Shown: piece by piece, positions 15,520 to 25,500 of the stretch
How the letters are laid out: each line of letters starts with the position of its first letter
How positions within the stretch are numbered: the stretch's first letter is position 1
Assembly: GCF_016411865.1 (NCBI RefSeq)
Contig: NZ_JAEKJA010000009.1
Coordinates: 1-64,000, forward strand
Direction: 5' to 3'
Length of the DNA stretch: 64,000 nucleotides
DNA from: Acuticoccus mangrovi
GTDB lineage: Bacteria > Pseudomonadota > Alphaproteobacteria > Rhizobiales > Amorphaceae
Translations under genes and position numbers: made by a program
Notes under the pieces: generated by a model
Seen by the model: the letters and a program-made list of their open reading frames with translations, nothing else
Told to the model about the DNA's origin: nothing
Database searches by the model: none

Positions 15520-16406
15520 GGACCCTTCCGACCGGGATGCAAGCGCATCTCGACACCGGGACGACCACGCTCGCCTGGTGTTGGCGCGTCGTCGCGCAGG
15601 ACGGCGCTGTTCTCGGCTTTACCGATCACGACCGCGACCTCGCGTTCGACGGCACGACGTATCGCGCCGAGACCGGCTTCACGGGCTCGGCGCTCACGGC
15701 CGAGCTCGGCCTCGCGGTCGGCAACCTTACGGCCGACGGGGCGCTCCAGGCCGACGCGCTGACCGAGGCGGACATTATCGCCGGCAAGTGGGACGACGCG
15801 GATATCAAGATCTGGCTCGTCAACTGGCAGGACGTCGGCCAACGCGTCCTCATGACGTCGGGCAGCCTCGGCGAAGTGGAGCGCGCCGACAACGCTTTCT
15901 CCGCCGAGGTGCGCGGCCTCGCGCACCGCTGGCAACAGAAGCGAGGGCGGGTGTACGGCGCGACATGCGATGCGACACTCGGCGATGCGCGGTGCGGCGT
16001 CGATCTCTCGGCGTCTGCGAACCGTGGCACGGGCACCGTTTCCGGCGCGTCCGGCATGGTCTTCGAGGCGAGCGGGCTGTCCGGCTTCGCGGGCGCGTGG
16101 TTCGCGCGCGGCCTCCTCACCTTCACCTCCGGGGCGGCGACCGGGCGCGGCTTCAAGGTGGTGGCGTTCAGCGCCGGCGCGACGGCGACGGTCGTCCTCC
16201 AGGAGTCGCCGGTCCATCCGATCGCAGTCGGCGACACCTTCGCCGTCACCGCCGGGTGCGACAAGCGGTTCGAGACGTGCCGGACGAAGTTCGCCAACGG
16301 CATCAACTTCCGCGGCTTCCCGCACATGCCCGGCGACGGCTATGCCGTCCTCTACCCGGACTCGGAAGCCGAGAACACGGGGACCTCGCGCTATGGTCAG
16401 TTCTGA
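15516..16406 (+). CDS. Tail-tip hub protein, DUF2163 family (GTA ORFg13-like)
   Basis: The 296-residue protein has the DUF2163 landmarks: ...HLDTGTTTLAWCWRV near the start, GFTDHDRDLAFDG, Y.AETGFTGSAL, and a C-terminal domain with cysteines in TAGCDKRFETCRTKFANGINFRGFPHMPGDGY. It would form part of the hub between distal tail protein and the megatron protein. It is coupled to the neighbouring genes by overlaps on both sides. Confidence 0.9.
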   Translation: MRTLPTGMQAHLDTGTTTLAWCWRVVAQDGAVLGFTDHDRDLAFDGTTYRAETGFTGSALTAELGLAVGNLTADGALQADALTEADIIAGKWDDADIKIWLVNWQDVGQRVLMTSGSLGEVERADNAFSAEVRGLAHRWQQKRGRVYGATCDATLGDARCGVDLSASANRGTGTVSGASGMVFEASGLSGFAGAWFARGLLTFTSGAATGRGFKVVAFSAGATATVVLQESPVHPIAVGDTFAVTAGCDKRFETCRTKFANGINFRGFPHMPGDGYAVLYPDSEAENTGTSRYGQF

Positions 16407-16893
16407 GGCGCCCCCGCAATATCGAGATCATCGATATTGCACGCCGCCAACACCCGGCGAGGTGCTCGCCGCCGCGCGCCGGTGGATCGGCACGCCGTAC
16501 CACCACCAGGCGAGCGCGCGCGGCGTCGCCTGCGATTGCGTCGGGCTGATCCGCGGCGTGTGGCGCGACCTCGGCTACGCGCCGGCGACGCCGATGCCGG
16601 CCTATTCGCGCGATTGGGGCGACGCCACGGGCAACGAGGGCGTGCTCGCCGCGGCCGGCGCGCATCTCGTCGCCCGCCCGACGGGCACGCCGGAGCCGGG
16701 CGACGTCGTCGTGCTGCGCTGGCGCGCGGCCGGCCTCGCCAAGCACGCCGGGATCTTCGCGGGCAACACCTTCATCCACGCATTCGAGCCGCACGGGGTG
16801 GTGGAGGCGTCGGTCGACTCCTTCGTCGCCAAGCGCATCGTCGCGGCGTTCGCGTGGCCGACGAGGGCCCCCACAGAAGGCGAGGCGGCCTGA
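16393..16893 (+). CDS. NlpC/P60 family tail peptidase (GTA ORFg14-like)
   Basis: The 166-residue protein carries the NlpC/P60 fold: RWIGTPYHHQASARGVACDCVGLIRG with candidate catalytic Cys49, and KHAGIFAG with candidate His118. In this tail-tip context it is thought to open peptidoglycan during DNA entry. The ATG at 16393 overlaps the end of the preceding gene by 14 bases, and its TGA overlaps the next ATG. Confidence 0.88.
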   Translation: MVSSEAPPQYRDHRYCTPPTPGEVLAAARRWIGTPYHHQASARGVACDCVGLIRGVWRDLGYAPATPMPAYSRDWGDATGNEGVLAAAGAHLVARPTGTPEPGDVVVLRWRAAGLAKHAGIFAGNTFIHAFEPHGVVEASVDSFVAKRIVAAFAWPTRAPTEGEAA

Positions 16894-19800
16894 TGGCGAC
16901 GCTCGTCCTCACGTCGGTCGCGGGCGCGCTCACGGCCGGCTCCACCGGCTTCGGCGCGCTCCCCGTCAATGCCGGCGCCGCCGTCGCAGGGCGCCTCGTC
17001 GACTCCATGCTATTCGGCGGCGGCCGCGACGGCCAGCACGTCGAAGGGCCGCGGCTCAACTCGCTGCACCTCACCGGCTCGTCCGAAGGCTCACCGATCG
17101 CCCGCGCCTACGGCACCGTGCGCCTCGGCGGCACGATCTTCTGGGGCACCGACTTCGAAGAGGTGACGACGACGGAGACGACGGGCGGCGGCAAGGGGAT
17201 CGGCGGCGCGCCGTCCTCGACGTCCACGACCTACACCTACTTCGCCAACTTCGCCGTCGGGATCTGCGAAGGACCAATCGCCTACGTCAACCGCGTGTGG
17301 GCGGACGGCAAGGAGCTCGACCTCACCGACGTCGTCGTGCGCTTCCATCTCGGCGGAGAGCACCAGGCACCCGACTCGCTCATCACGGCGGTGGAGGGCG
17401 CGGACGGAGCGCCGGCCTATCGCGGCACTTCCTACGCCGTGTTCGAGCGGCTGCCGCTTGAGACGTTCGGCAACCGCATCCCGCAACTGTCGTTCGAGGT
17501 GATGCGCACGGTGCCCGGCGCGCTCGCCGACACGGTGCGCGGCGTGACGCTGATCCCCGGCGCGACCGAATGGGGCTACGAGCCCGGCATCGTCGAGCAG
17601 TCCTACGGGGACAGCGAAGGGCGGGTGACGTCGACCGCCGTGGAGAACCGTCACCTCCCGGTCGAGAAGTCGGACCTCATGGTGGCGCTGGACCACCTCG
17701 CCTTCACGCTGCCGAACGTGGAGACGGTCCTCCTGGTGGTGGCGTGGTTCGGCGACGACCTACGCGCCGGGTCGTGCACGGTCCGGCCGAAGGTGGAGAA
17801 CCGCGAGAAGCGGACGGCGCCGGAGGACTGGAGCGCGGCGGGCCTCACCCGCGACACGGCCGAGCTCGTCACGACGCTCGACGGGACGATCGTCGCCTAC
17901 GGCGGCTCGCCGTCGGACGCGTCGGTGGTCCGCTGCATCCGCGAGCTCAAGGACCACGGCTATCGCGTCGTCCTGTACCCGTTCATGATGATGGACGTCC
18001 CGGCGGACAACACGCTGCCGGACCCCTACAGCGACCACGCATCGGGCAACGGCCAGTCGGCCTATCCCTGGCGCGGGCGCATCACCGTCTCGCCGGCACC
18101 GGGCCGGGCGGGGACGGTCGACAAGACGGCCGCCGCCGAGTCGCAGGTCGCGGCGTTCCTCGGCACGGCCGCGCCCGGCGACTTCGCGGCGGACGGCGAC
18201 GGCGTCGCCTACAGCGGCCCGGCCGAGTGGCGCTACCGCCGGTTCGTGCTCCACATGGCGGCGCTGGCGCGGGCAGCGGGCGGGGTCGACGCCTTCACCG
18301 TCGGGTCGGAGATGATCGGCCTCACCACGTCGCGCTCGGCGACGAGCACGTTCCCGTTCGTGGATGGGCTGGTGGACCTCGCCGCTGACGTGAAGGGCAT
18401 GCTCGGGACCGGCACGCTCGTCTCCTACGCGGCGGACTGGAGCGAGTATCACAGCTATCGGCCGGCCGACGGGACCGGCGACATCTACTTCCATCTCGAC
18501 CCGCTGTGGGCGTCCGACGCTGTCGACTTCATCGGGATCGACAACTACCTCCCTCTCGCCGACTGGCGCGAGGGCGAGGATCATCTCGACTACGACCCCG
18601 CCGGCGGCGCGGCGACGACGTACGACCTCGCCTATCTCAAGGGCAACGTCGAAGGCGGCGAGAACTTCGACTGGTACTATGCGAGCCCGGCCGACCGCGC
18701 GGCGCAGCTGCGCACGCCAATCACCGACGGCGTGCACAACGAGCCGTGGGTGTGGCGTCAGAAAGACATGCGCGGCTGGTGGTCGAACGACCATCACCCG
18801 CGGTGGGATGGGGTGCGCCGCTCGGCGACGGCGTGGGCTCCGAAGTCCAAGCCAATCTGGCCGCGAACTGCCACGTGTGGACGTGGGACGCGCGCCCGCA
18901 CCCGACGTTCCCGCTCGACTCGGCGTCGTGGGGCGACGCGCCGAACTGGCGCCGTGGGCACTGGCTGTCCGCCCGCGCCGGCGGCGTCTACGTCCCGGAC
19001 CTCCTCGCGCACCTCGCCGCGGCCTACGGCTGCGCGGGCACCTTCGACGACGCCTACGGCATGTGCGACGGCTTCGTGATCGAGGCCGCGACCACGCTGC
19101 GCGAGGCGGTGCAACCCCTGTCGCTCGCCTTCCTGTTCGACCTCGTCGCGCGCGGCGCCGAGGTGCGCGCCGTCACCCGCCGCGCGGCGCCGCTCCGCGC
19201 GACGCTGGACCCGGCCCGGCTCGTCGCGAGCGGGACGAAGGCGGCGGTGAAGCGCAAGCGGGCGCAGGAGACCGAGCTCCCGCGCGTCGCCCGGCTCAAC
19301 TATCTCGACGCCGAGGGCGCCTACTCCTCGGCCGTCGTCCAGGCCGAGCGCCTCGCGACGACGTCGGAGCAGACCGCCGACGCGACGCTCCCCGTGGTGA
19401 TCGACCAGGCGCGGGCGCAGGCGATCGTCGACGCCTGGCTCGCCGACCTGTGGGCCGCCCGCGACGTAATGAGCTTCGCGCTGCCGCGCGCCTCGCTTGG
19501 GCTTGAGCCAGGCGACGTCGTGGAGCTCGAGGCGGCGAGCGTGGTGCGCTGTGTGCGCCTCACCCGCCTCACCGACGGCACCGGCCGCGAGGCCGAGGCG
19601 ACGGGCTTCGCCGCTGCGCCCTTCCGCGTCACCGAGGCGGCCTCGCGTCCGGCCCGGCGGCGCAGCGGCGGGCGCTCGGCGCCGAACGCGTTTCTCGAGG
19701 TGATGGACCTGCCGCAGGTCGGCGCGTCCGACGCCGGCAAGCCTATGCTCGCGGCGCACGGCCAGCCGTGGGGCGGTGCCGCCGTCTACCGCTCCCCGAC

Positions 19801-20629
19801 CACCGACGGGTGGACGCTGGACCAGGTGATCGGGGCGCGGGCGTCGATCGGCGAGACGCGCGAGGACCTCGCCGCCGGTCCGGCAGGTCGCTGGCACCGT
19901 GTGACGGTGCGCGTCGCGCTCTACTCCGGCACCCTCGCGTCCGTGACGGACCTCGAGCTGTTTGAAGGCGCGAACACCTTCGCCCTCGAGGTGGACGGCG
20001 CCGGAAGCAACGTGTGGGAGGTCTTCCAGGCGCGCGACGCGGTGCCGGGGCCGTCCTCCGGCGTCTACGACTTCTCCATGCTGCTGCGGGGCCAGCGCGG
20101 TACCGACCACCGCATCCGGGGCAATGTCGCGTCCGGCGCCCGCATCGTCCGGCTCGACGGCGGCGGGATCGTCCAGCCGGCCCGCTTCGACGCCTCCGAC
20201 ATTGGCCGCGCGATCAACTGGCGCGCCGGCCCGGCGACCAAGCCGATCAACGACGGCTCCTACGCGACCGAGGCCATCACCTGCCGCGGCGAGGGCCTGA
20301 AGCCGTTCGCGCCGGCGCACCTTCGGATGGTGCGCGAGGCGAGCGGCGACGTCGTCCTGTCGTGGGTGAGGCGGACCCGCGTCGGCGGCGACATCTGGCC
20401 CGACGAGGACGACGTTCCGCTCGGCGAGGCGTCCGAGCGCTACGAGGTGCGCATCCTGGACGGCGGCACGGTGCGCATGTTCACCGCGACCGCGCCGACC
20501 GTCACCTACACCGCGGCGCAGCAGACCGCCGACTTCGGCGGCCTGCCGACCGCGATCACCGCGCGCGTCGCGCAACTCTCCACCACCGTCGGCAGGGGCG
20601 CGACGCGCACCCTCACGGTCACGTTCTGA
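16893..20629 (+). pseudogene. Broken baseplate 'megatron' protein (GTA TIM-barrel / ORFg15-like)
   Basis: The gene starts at ATG 16893 and reads a long GTA-type host-interaction protein: LTAGSTGFGALPVNAGAAVAG at the start, TIM-barrel motifs in the middle (VGSEMIGLTTSR, DFIGIDNYLPLADWR, WVWRQKDMRGWWSNDHH) and ATAWAPKSKPIW. Just after this tryptophan, near 18860, the reading frame changes. The protein-like sequence continues in another frame with CHVWTWDARPHPTFPLDSASWGD and the phage-tail and C-terminal domains to 20629. Relatives, as I recall, have about 60 residues between these points (the TE.GCPAVDKG...N.F.DPKSS.S region). So a deletion of roughly 180-200 bases has removed the end of the barrel and shifted the frame. 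Upstream translation would end at 19079 with a nonsense tail. Confidence 0.78.
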
Positions 20630-20638
20630 GGATCTGTC

Positions 20639-21325
20639 ATGCCGTCCGCAAACCTCGCGCTCCCGTACCTCGAAGCCGACCAGGCGCAGAAGCACGTCCC
20701 CGTCAACGAGGTGCTCCAGGCGCTCGACGCGCTGGTGCATCTCACCCTCGCCGACCGCAACCTAACCGCGCCTCCCGGCTCGCCGGGTGAAGGCGTCCGC
20801 TACATCGTCCCCACCGGCGCGACCGGGGCGTGGAGCGGGCAGGCGGGGAAGGTCGCCGCCCGGCAGGCCGGGGCGTGGATGTTCTACATGCCGAAGGCCG
20901 GCCATCTCGCCTACGTCGTCGACGAGGCCGCGTTCGTGGTGTGGTCGGGGTCCGAGTGGATCGCGCCCGCGCTTGCCGGCTTCACCGGGGTGACGGTCGC
21001 GCAAGAGACGCTGTCGAGCCTGTCCGGCGCCTACGTGGAGACGACGACGGCATTCCCGGCGGGGTCGGTGGTGTTCGGCGTCTCCATGCGCGTGACGGAG
21101 GCCGTAACCGGGGTGCCGTCGTTCGGGGTCGGGGTTTCCGGCGAGCCGAGCAAGTTCGGCGGGTCGCTCGGCACGGGCGTCGGGAGCACGAACGCGGGGC
21201 CAGTCGGTCCGTACGGCAATTATTCCAACGCGAAGGTGCGGTTGACGCCGACAAGCGGTAGTTTCACCGGAGGGACGGTGAAGTTGGCATTACATTACTG
21301 TTTGATGCAAGTGCCGGCCGAGTGA
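20639..21325 (+). CDS. DUF2793 tail/fibre protein
   Basis: The 228-residue protein has the DUF2793 signature LALPYLEADQAQKHVPVNEVLQALDALVHLTL at the start, followed by PPGSPGEGVRYIVPTGATGAWSGQAGKVAARQAGAWMF. This domain is common in alphaproteobacterial phage tail fibres just after the megatron gene. The C-terminal half is beta-rich and glycine/serine-rich and may be the receptor-binding part. It begins ten bases after the megatron stop, preceded by GAGGATCTGTC. Confidence 0.82.
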   Translation: MPSANLALPYLEADQAQKHVPVNEVLQALDALVHLTLADRNLTAPPGSPGEGVRYIVPTGATGAWSGQAGKVAARQAGAWMFYMPKAGHLAYVVDEAAFVVWSGSEWIAPALAGFTGVTVAQETLSSLSGAYVETTTAFPAGSVVFGVSMRVTEAVTGVPSFGVGVSGEPSKFGGSLGTGVGSTNAGPVGPYGNYSNAKVRLTPTSGSFTGGTVKLALHYCLMQVPAE

Positions 21326-21616
21326 GTGCCGTGGCCGTCAGCTTTTTGCCAGTAGCTGGAGCGGTGGGCCATGCTGCCCCGAAGCGGCCATTCGCGGGTC
21401 GCGAACTTTAGGCTGCTCCCAAGGACCGAGCGCTCCTGGCTGAGGCAGTTCGGCCTTGGGCGCCCGATCGTGGTCGCAGAGGCGGGGTGCCCCAGGTTCA
21501 GTCAGGCAGCGGGGGCTGGCAGGCGGGCGTAAAGCGGTGTGACGGGCGGCATGGTTGCAGCGGTTTAAGCGTAGGACAATCCAGATCTGAGAGACAATAG
21601 AAACAGGGCGGTAAAT
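21326..21616. other. Non-coding stretch upstream of the Gabija-type pair
   Basis: No gene is seen. The first 220 bases are high in GC. The last 60 bases become AT-rich (CAATCCAGATCTGAGAGACAATAGAAACAGG), which fits a promoter and leader for the following nuclease gene. This is the left junction of cargo island 2. Confidence 0.4.
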
Positions 21617-23401
21617 ATGCGCATTTCACGAATAAGGATGAGTAACTTTGCTAATTTTTCAGAGATGAGCGTTTCTACTGGCGAAAATATCGTTATCGTA
21701 GGAGAGAACAAAGTCGGCAAGAGTAATTTCATCCGAGCCTTGCAAATGCTTCTGGACCCGAGCCTGTCAGAGCGCGACCGCCGACTCAGTCTGGAACATT
21801 TCTGGGATGGTTTAGGCGGAGACAAGCTCGGAGAATCGGTCGAAATTGCTGTCGAGCTGACCGACTTCACCGACGATCCGCGATTGATGGCGCATCTGAA
21901 TGACTGCGTGATTGATCCCGGGCCGCCCATGGTCGCGCGGCTCACCTACCGCTTTCAGCCGAAGGCCAATCTCGGACGGAATCCGGAGAGCCTGGCTGAC
22001 TATGAGTATATCATCTTCGGCGGAGACGACCCCGAGATGTCGATCGGGCCGTCGCTGCGGCGGATGCTGCCGCTCGACGTGCAGGTTGCGCTACGCGATG
22101 CCGAGAAGGATCTGGCGAGCTGGCGCAACTCGCCGCTAAGGCCGTTGATTGAAGAGCTTTCAACCTCCCTGGACGAGTATGCTCGCGCGGAAATTCAAGA
22201 GCAGGTGAACGAGGCACAGGCCGAGTTGGAGACCCATGCCGAAGTGGTCGCCACGGCAGAGCGGATCAGCGAGCGGCTGATCGCCATCGCGGGCGAGCAG
22301 CATGCGGTTCCGCTGACGCTCGGTCTTGCGCCGACGCGGGTCGACGCCTTGCTGCGCAGCCTGCGCCTCCTGATTGACAATGGCGCGCGCGGGATTGCCG
22401 ACGCCAGTCTCGGCACGGCCAATCTGATTTTCATGGCGCTGAAGAGTCTCGAACTCGATCGGCTCGTAACGGACGGTGAACGCGACCACACGTTCTTCGT
22501 CGTCGAAGAGCCGGAGGCGCACCTTCATCCGCACGTCCAGCGTCTTGTCTATCGCTACTTCCTTGGCACGGGTGCAGACGAGGAGGAGGATGCGCCGCCG
22601 CTGACGACGATCCTCACGACGCATTCACCCCACATCGCCAGCGTTGCCCCGATCCGCTCGATCGTCTTGCTTCGCCATGACGCGGCGACGAACGCAACGA
22701 TCGCCATCTCGACTGCCACGGCGCCGTTCACCGCGCGCGACGAGGCCGACCTTCAGCGCTACATCGATGTTAGCCGCGGCGAGATCTTCTTCGCCCGCGG
22801 TGTCGTCCTGGTCGAGGGTGACGCGGAGCGCTTCTTGGTGCCGGCCTTTGCCGAGGCGCTTGGCATCCCGCTCGACATGCTCGGCATCACGGTCTGCTCG
22901 GTCAGCGGCACGAATTTCACGCCCTACGTGAAGCTGCTAGGCCCGAACGGCCTGAACATCCCGCATGTGATCCTGACGGACCGCGACCCCAATGGCGCCA
23001 GCCATCCGCGGGTTCGGCGTCGTCTGATCAATGTCCTGCAATTGCGCGAAGAAGGCGTCAGCTACAGGCGTCTCGAGGCGGACGCCGTGATCGCCCGAGC
23101 CGAGCCGTTCGGCTACTTCGTCAACAGCAACACGCTGGAACCCGAGCTGTTTACCGGCGGCCTTGCAGAGGCCATGCAGGAGGTGATCGAAGAAGAACTG
23201 AGCATCGGCGACGACACCCGCGAGGAGCTGCAAGGGTGGGTGGATGACCCCGACACGCTCGACGAGGATGCGCTGATCGCGCTCATCGAACGGATCGGCA
23301 AGGGACGTTTTGCCCAGGCGCTCGCGCGCCACGTCGACGTGGATACGTGTCCGGATTACATCTGGCGGGCATTGGAGCATATCCGCGATGCCGTTGCGTA
23401 G
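21617..23401 (+). CDS. gajA: Gabija-type OLD-family ATPase/TOPRIM nuclease (GajA-like)
   Basis: The 594-residue protein combines an ABC-type ATPase with a C-terminal TOPRIM nuclease. Walker A is GENKVGKSN (29-37). The ABC signature region lies near 275 and the Walker B/acidic motif VVEEPEAHLHPH near 293-304, followed by TILTTHSPHI (H-loop). The TOPRIM part starts near 393 with VVLVEGDAERFLVP, whose glutamate is the candidate catalytic residue, and continues with HVILTDRDPNG near 452 carrying the DxD pair. A UvrD-like helicase gene follows with a 14-base overlap, the defining pairing of Gabija (and of class 2 OLD proteins). In Gabija GajA nicks phage DNA when nucleotide pools fall. The pair interrupts the phage tail and lysis modules. 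Confidence 0.85.
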   Translation: MRISRIRMSNFANFSEMSVSTGENIVIVGENKVGKSNFIRALQMLLDPSLSERDRRLSLEHFWDGLGGDKLGESVEIAVELTDFTDDPRLMAHLNDCVIDPGPPMVARLTYRFQPKANLGRNPESLADYEYIIFGGDDPEMSIGPSLRRMLPLDVQVALRDAEKDLASWRNSPLRPLIEELSTSLDEYARAEIQEQVNEAQAELETHAEVVATAERISERLIAIAGEQHAVPLTLGLAPTRVDALLRSLRLLIDNGARGIADASLGTANLIFMALKSLELDRLVTDGERDHTFFVVEEPEAHLHPHVQRLVYRYFLGTGADEEEDAPPLTTILTTHSPHIASVAPIRSIVLLRHDAATNATIAISTATAPFTARDEADLQRYIDVSRGEIFFARGVVLVEGDAERFLVPAFAEALGIPLDMLGITVCSVSGTNFTPYVKLLGPNGLNIPHVILTDRDPNGASHPRVRRRLINVLQLREEGVSYRRLEADAVIARAEPFGYFVNSNTLEPELFTGGLAEAMQEVIEEELSIGDDTREELQGWVDDPDTLDEDALIALIERIGKGRFAQALARHVDVDTCPDYIWRALEHIRDAVA

Positions 23402-25205
23402 CGTCAGCGCTGCCTATCTCGCCCAGGCGGGAGATCTTGCTGGCAACCCGGGTCAGCAGGCGGCCTATGACTCGACGGGCCACTGTGTCGTGCTGGCAGG
23501 TCCCGGCAGCGGCAAGACCAAGACACTCGTGCTCAAGCTGGCGAGGATCATGGCCGAGGACGTGCGCGCACCACGTGGTGCGGCGTGCATCACCTATAGC
23601 CAGGAATGCGCTCGCGAGCTGACGCGCCGGCTCGAGCGATTGGGTCTGCGCGAGGCATCCAATCTCTTCATCGGCACCGTTCACGGTTTCTGCTTGCGGC
23701 ATCTCCTCATGCCGTATGGCCGGCTTGCCGAGTTGCCGGTGCCGTTCCCGCTGGCAGTCGCCACGGGCCGGCAGAGCGACCAGGCCATGAAGCGAGTGGG
23801 CGACAGACTGTTCGGTGTCGGTCATCCGAACAAGACGATGGACCTTGGAAGGCACAGGCGATCAGTTCTCGACCGAACCTCCATTGCCTGGAGCAGCCAG
23901 GAAGAGCTCGCCGCGTGGGCGGAAGGATACGAGGCTGAGCTGCGGAGGATAGGCCTTATCGACTTTGATGACCTTGTCGTCTTCGGGCAACGGCTCGTCT
24001 CGGAGCACGATTGGGTGCTCCCGCTGCTGCAGGCGAAATTCCCCGTCCTCGCCGTCGACGAATATCAGGACCTCGGCGTGGCCCTGCACCGCATCGTCAA
24101 GCGCGTGGCCTTCGACGGCGGTGTTCGGCTCTTTGCGGTGGGAGATCCCGACCAGTCGATCTACGGCTTTACTGGAGCCGATGGAGCGCTCCTGCAGGAG
24201 CTTGCCGAGCGGCACGACGTCGAGCGGGTGCAGCTCCAACTCAACTATCGTTCGGCGTCCCGGATCGTCAGCGCCTCCGAGATGGCGTTAGGCGAAGCGC
24301 GCGGCTATCAGTCCAACGACCCGGACCGGCCGGCTGCCATCGAGTTCACGCAATGCGCTGACGGTCTCGAAGGGCAGACCGCCCACGCAATCGAAGAGAT
24401 CATCCCCGCAGCGCTCGCAGGAAAGCCCGGGCGGGCGCTCGGCGATATTGCCATCCTCTATCGCGACTATCGGGCCGGAAACGTGGTGGCGGAAGCGGTG
24501 GCCGCCGCAGGCCTCGACTTTGTCCGTGTCGACACCGCCGCGCCTTACCGGAAGGTCGCGCTCACGAGCTGGATCGAAGATTGCGCCGCATGGTGCGCGG
24601 GCGGCTGGCGCGAGGCCCGGCCGCAGTTGCGCGGGCTGCTGGATCGTTGGTTGGGATTTCATCGCGCGCGAATACCCGAGGCCCAAGCGCGCGATGAAGC
24701 GCAGCGTCTAACGCAGCTTCTCTGGTCGCTTCGCGTCGAGGCGGGGCTCGCTCGGGATTTCGTGGCGGCGCTTCGGGCTGGGATGCTAGACGCACTGATG
24801 GCTGGCGAGCCCAGCCTCGCCGATCAGGGCGAGCAGGTGGATCGGATGACGGCAGCCCTCGCTGTCGGAGGTACGCTTGCCGATCTCGATTTGGCAAGTC
24901 TCGGCGGGCGAGATGGCTCGCCATTGCACCTCAATCTCCTGACGCTTCACTCCGCGAAGGGGTGTGAATATGACGTCGTGATCATGGTCGGTCTCGACCT
25001 CGGCAGTCTGCCATGGCGCAATGAATTGCCCGCTGCTCGCCGCGAGAGCCGCCGGCTATTTTACGTCGGTCTCACGCGCGCTCGCGACGAGGTCCACATG
25101 CTTTATTCCGGCTACGTCGATACGCCTCGCGGAAGGATGCATTGGGGCCGCTCTCCGTTCCTCAACGAGCTCGAAGCGCGCATGGAGGAGGCGGAGGACG
25201 AGTAA
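23388..25205 (+). CDS. gajB: Gabija-type UvrD/Rep family helicase (GajB-like)
   Basis: The 605-residue protein shows the superfamily 1A helicase motifs in order: Walker A AGPGSGKTKT (about 37-46), GTVHGFCLRHLL (motif Ib region), DEYQDL (near 223), VGDPDQSIYGFTGA (near 250), LNYRS (near 285), LHSAKGCEYDVV (near 520) and FYVGLTRARDEVHMLY (near 557). In Gabija this subunit binds the GajA tetramer and senses DNA ends. The ATG at 23388 lies within the last codons of the nuclease gene, so the two are co-translated. GajB of the type system is near 500 residues; this one is longer, mainly in the middle. Confidence 0.83.
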   Translation: MPLRSVSAAYLAQAGDLAGNPGQQAAYDSTGHCVVLAGPGSGKTKTLVLKLARIMAEDVRAPRGAACITYSQECARELTRRLERLGLREASNLFIGTVHGFCLRHLLMPYGRLAELPVPFPLAVATGRQSDQAMKRVGDRLFGVGHPNKTMDLGRHRRSVLDRTSIAWSSQEELAAWAEGYEAELRRIGLIDFDDLVVFGQRLVSEHDWVLPLLQAKFPVLAVDEYQDLGVALHRIVKRVAFDGGVRLFAVGDPDQSIYGFTGADGALLQELAERHDVERVQLQLNYRSASRIVSASEMALGEARGYQSNDPDRPAAIEFTQCADGLEGQTAHAIEEIIPAALAGKPGRALGDIAILYRDYRAGNVVAEAVAAAGLDFVRVDTAAPYRKVALTSWIEDCAAWCAGGWREARPQLRGLLDRWLGFHRARIPEAQARDEAQRLTQLLWSLRVEAGLARDFVAALRAGMLDALMAGEPSLADQGEQVDRMTAALAVGGTLADLDLASLGGRDGSPLHLNLLTLHSAKGCEYDVVIMVGLDLGSLPWRNELPAARRESRRLFYVGLTRARDEVHMLYSGYVDTPRGRMHWGRSPFLNELEARMEEAEDE

Positions 25206-25414
25206 ACTATAGTGTCATTGCGTGAGGCTCAGGCGATCGAAGTCCTGGCAGATCCATTCTGCAATTTCCTCCCCTGAATCCGAAACAACGGACGTCCGCT
25301 TTGGGCATCGCTTAACAAAGCACTAAACGGTCGGAATGGGTTCATCTACTGATCCCACTCGTAACCGCATCATGCGGAAAAGCGTGAATAACCCAGCACT
25401 TCGAAGCGTCCTTC
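25206..25414. other. Non-coding stretch between the Gabija pair and the lysis genes
   Basis: No gene is seen. A half-site-like TAGTGTCATT lies at 25211-25220, close to the arm of the palindrome at 25415. A small inverted repeat CCGCAT-C-ATGCGG lies at 25365-25377. The stretch is lower in GC than the phage genes and marks the right junction of cargo island 2. Confidence 0.4.
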
Positions 25415-25432
25415 ACTGTCATTAATGACAGT
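25415..25432. promoter_or_regulatory. Palindromic operator-like site, copy 2
   Basis: ACTGTCATTAATGACAGT is a perfect 18-bp palindrome. Its 14-bp core TGTCATTAATGACA is identical to that of the site at 5090-5111. It lies 69 bases upstream of the endolysin gene, so the same regulator may control head and lysis operons. Confidence 0.6.
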
Positions 25433-25500
25433 AACAGGGTGTTTTTGGGTAGAGTGTTAGGCAGCTGTCGTCGACAGCGTCAACGCTGGAGCCCGCATCA

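Noticed and set aside
18506-20629. Second half of the megatron gene as an independent gene
   Set aside because: The start region is out-of-frame shadow of the first half; real similarity begins only at about 18860 in mid-domain, so it is the 3' part of a broken gene.
18794-20740. 648-codon minus-strand open frame antisense to the second half of the megatron gene
   Set aside because: Composition is that of a shadow frame; the plus strand carries the phage-tail domain sequence.
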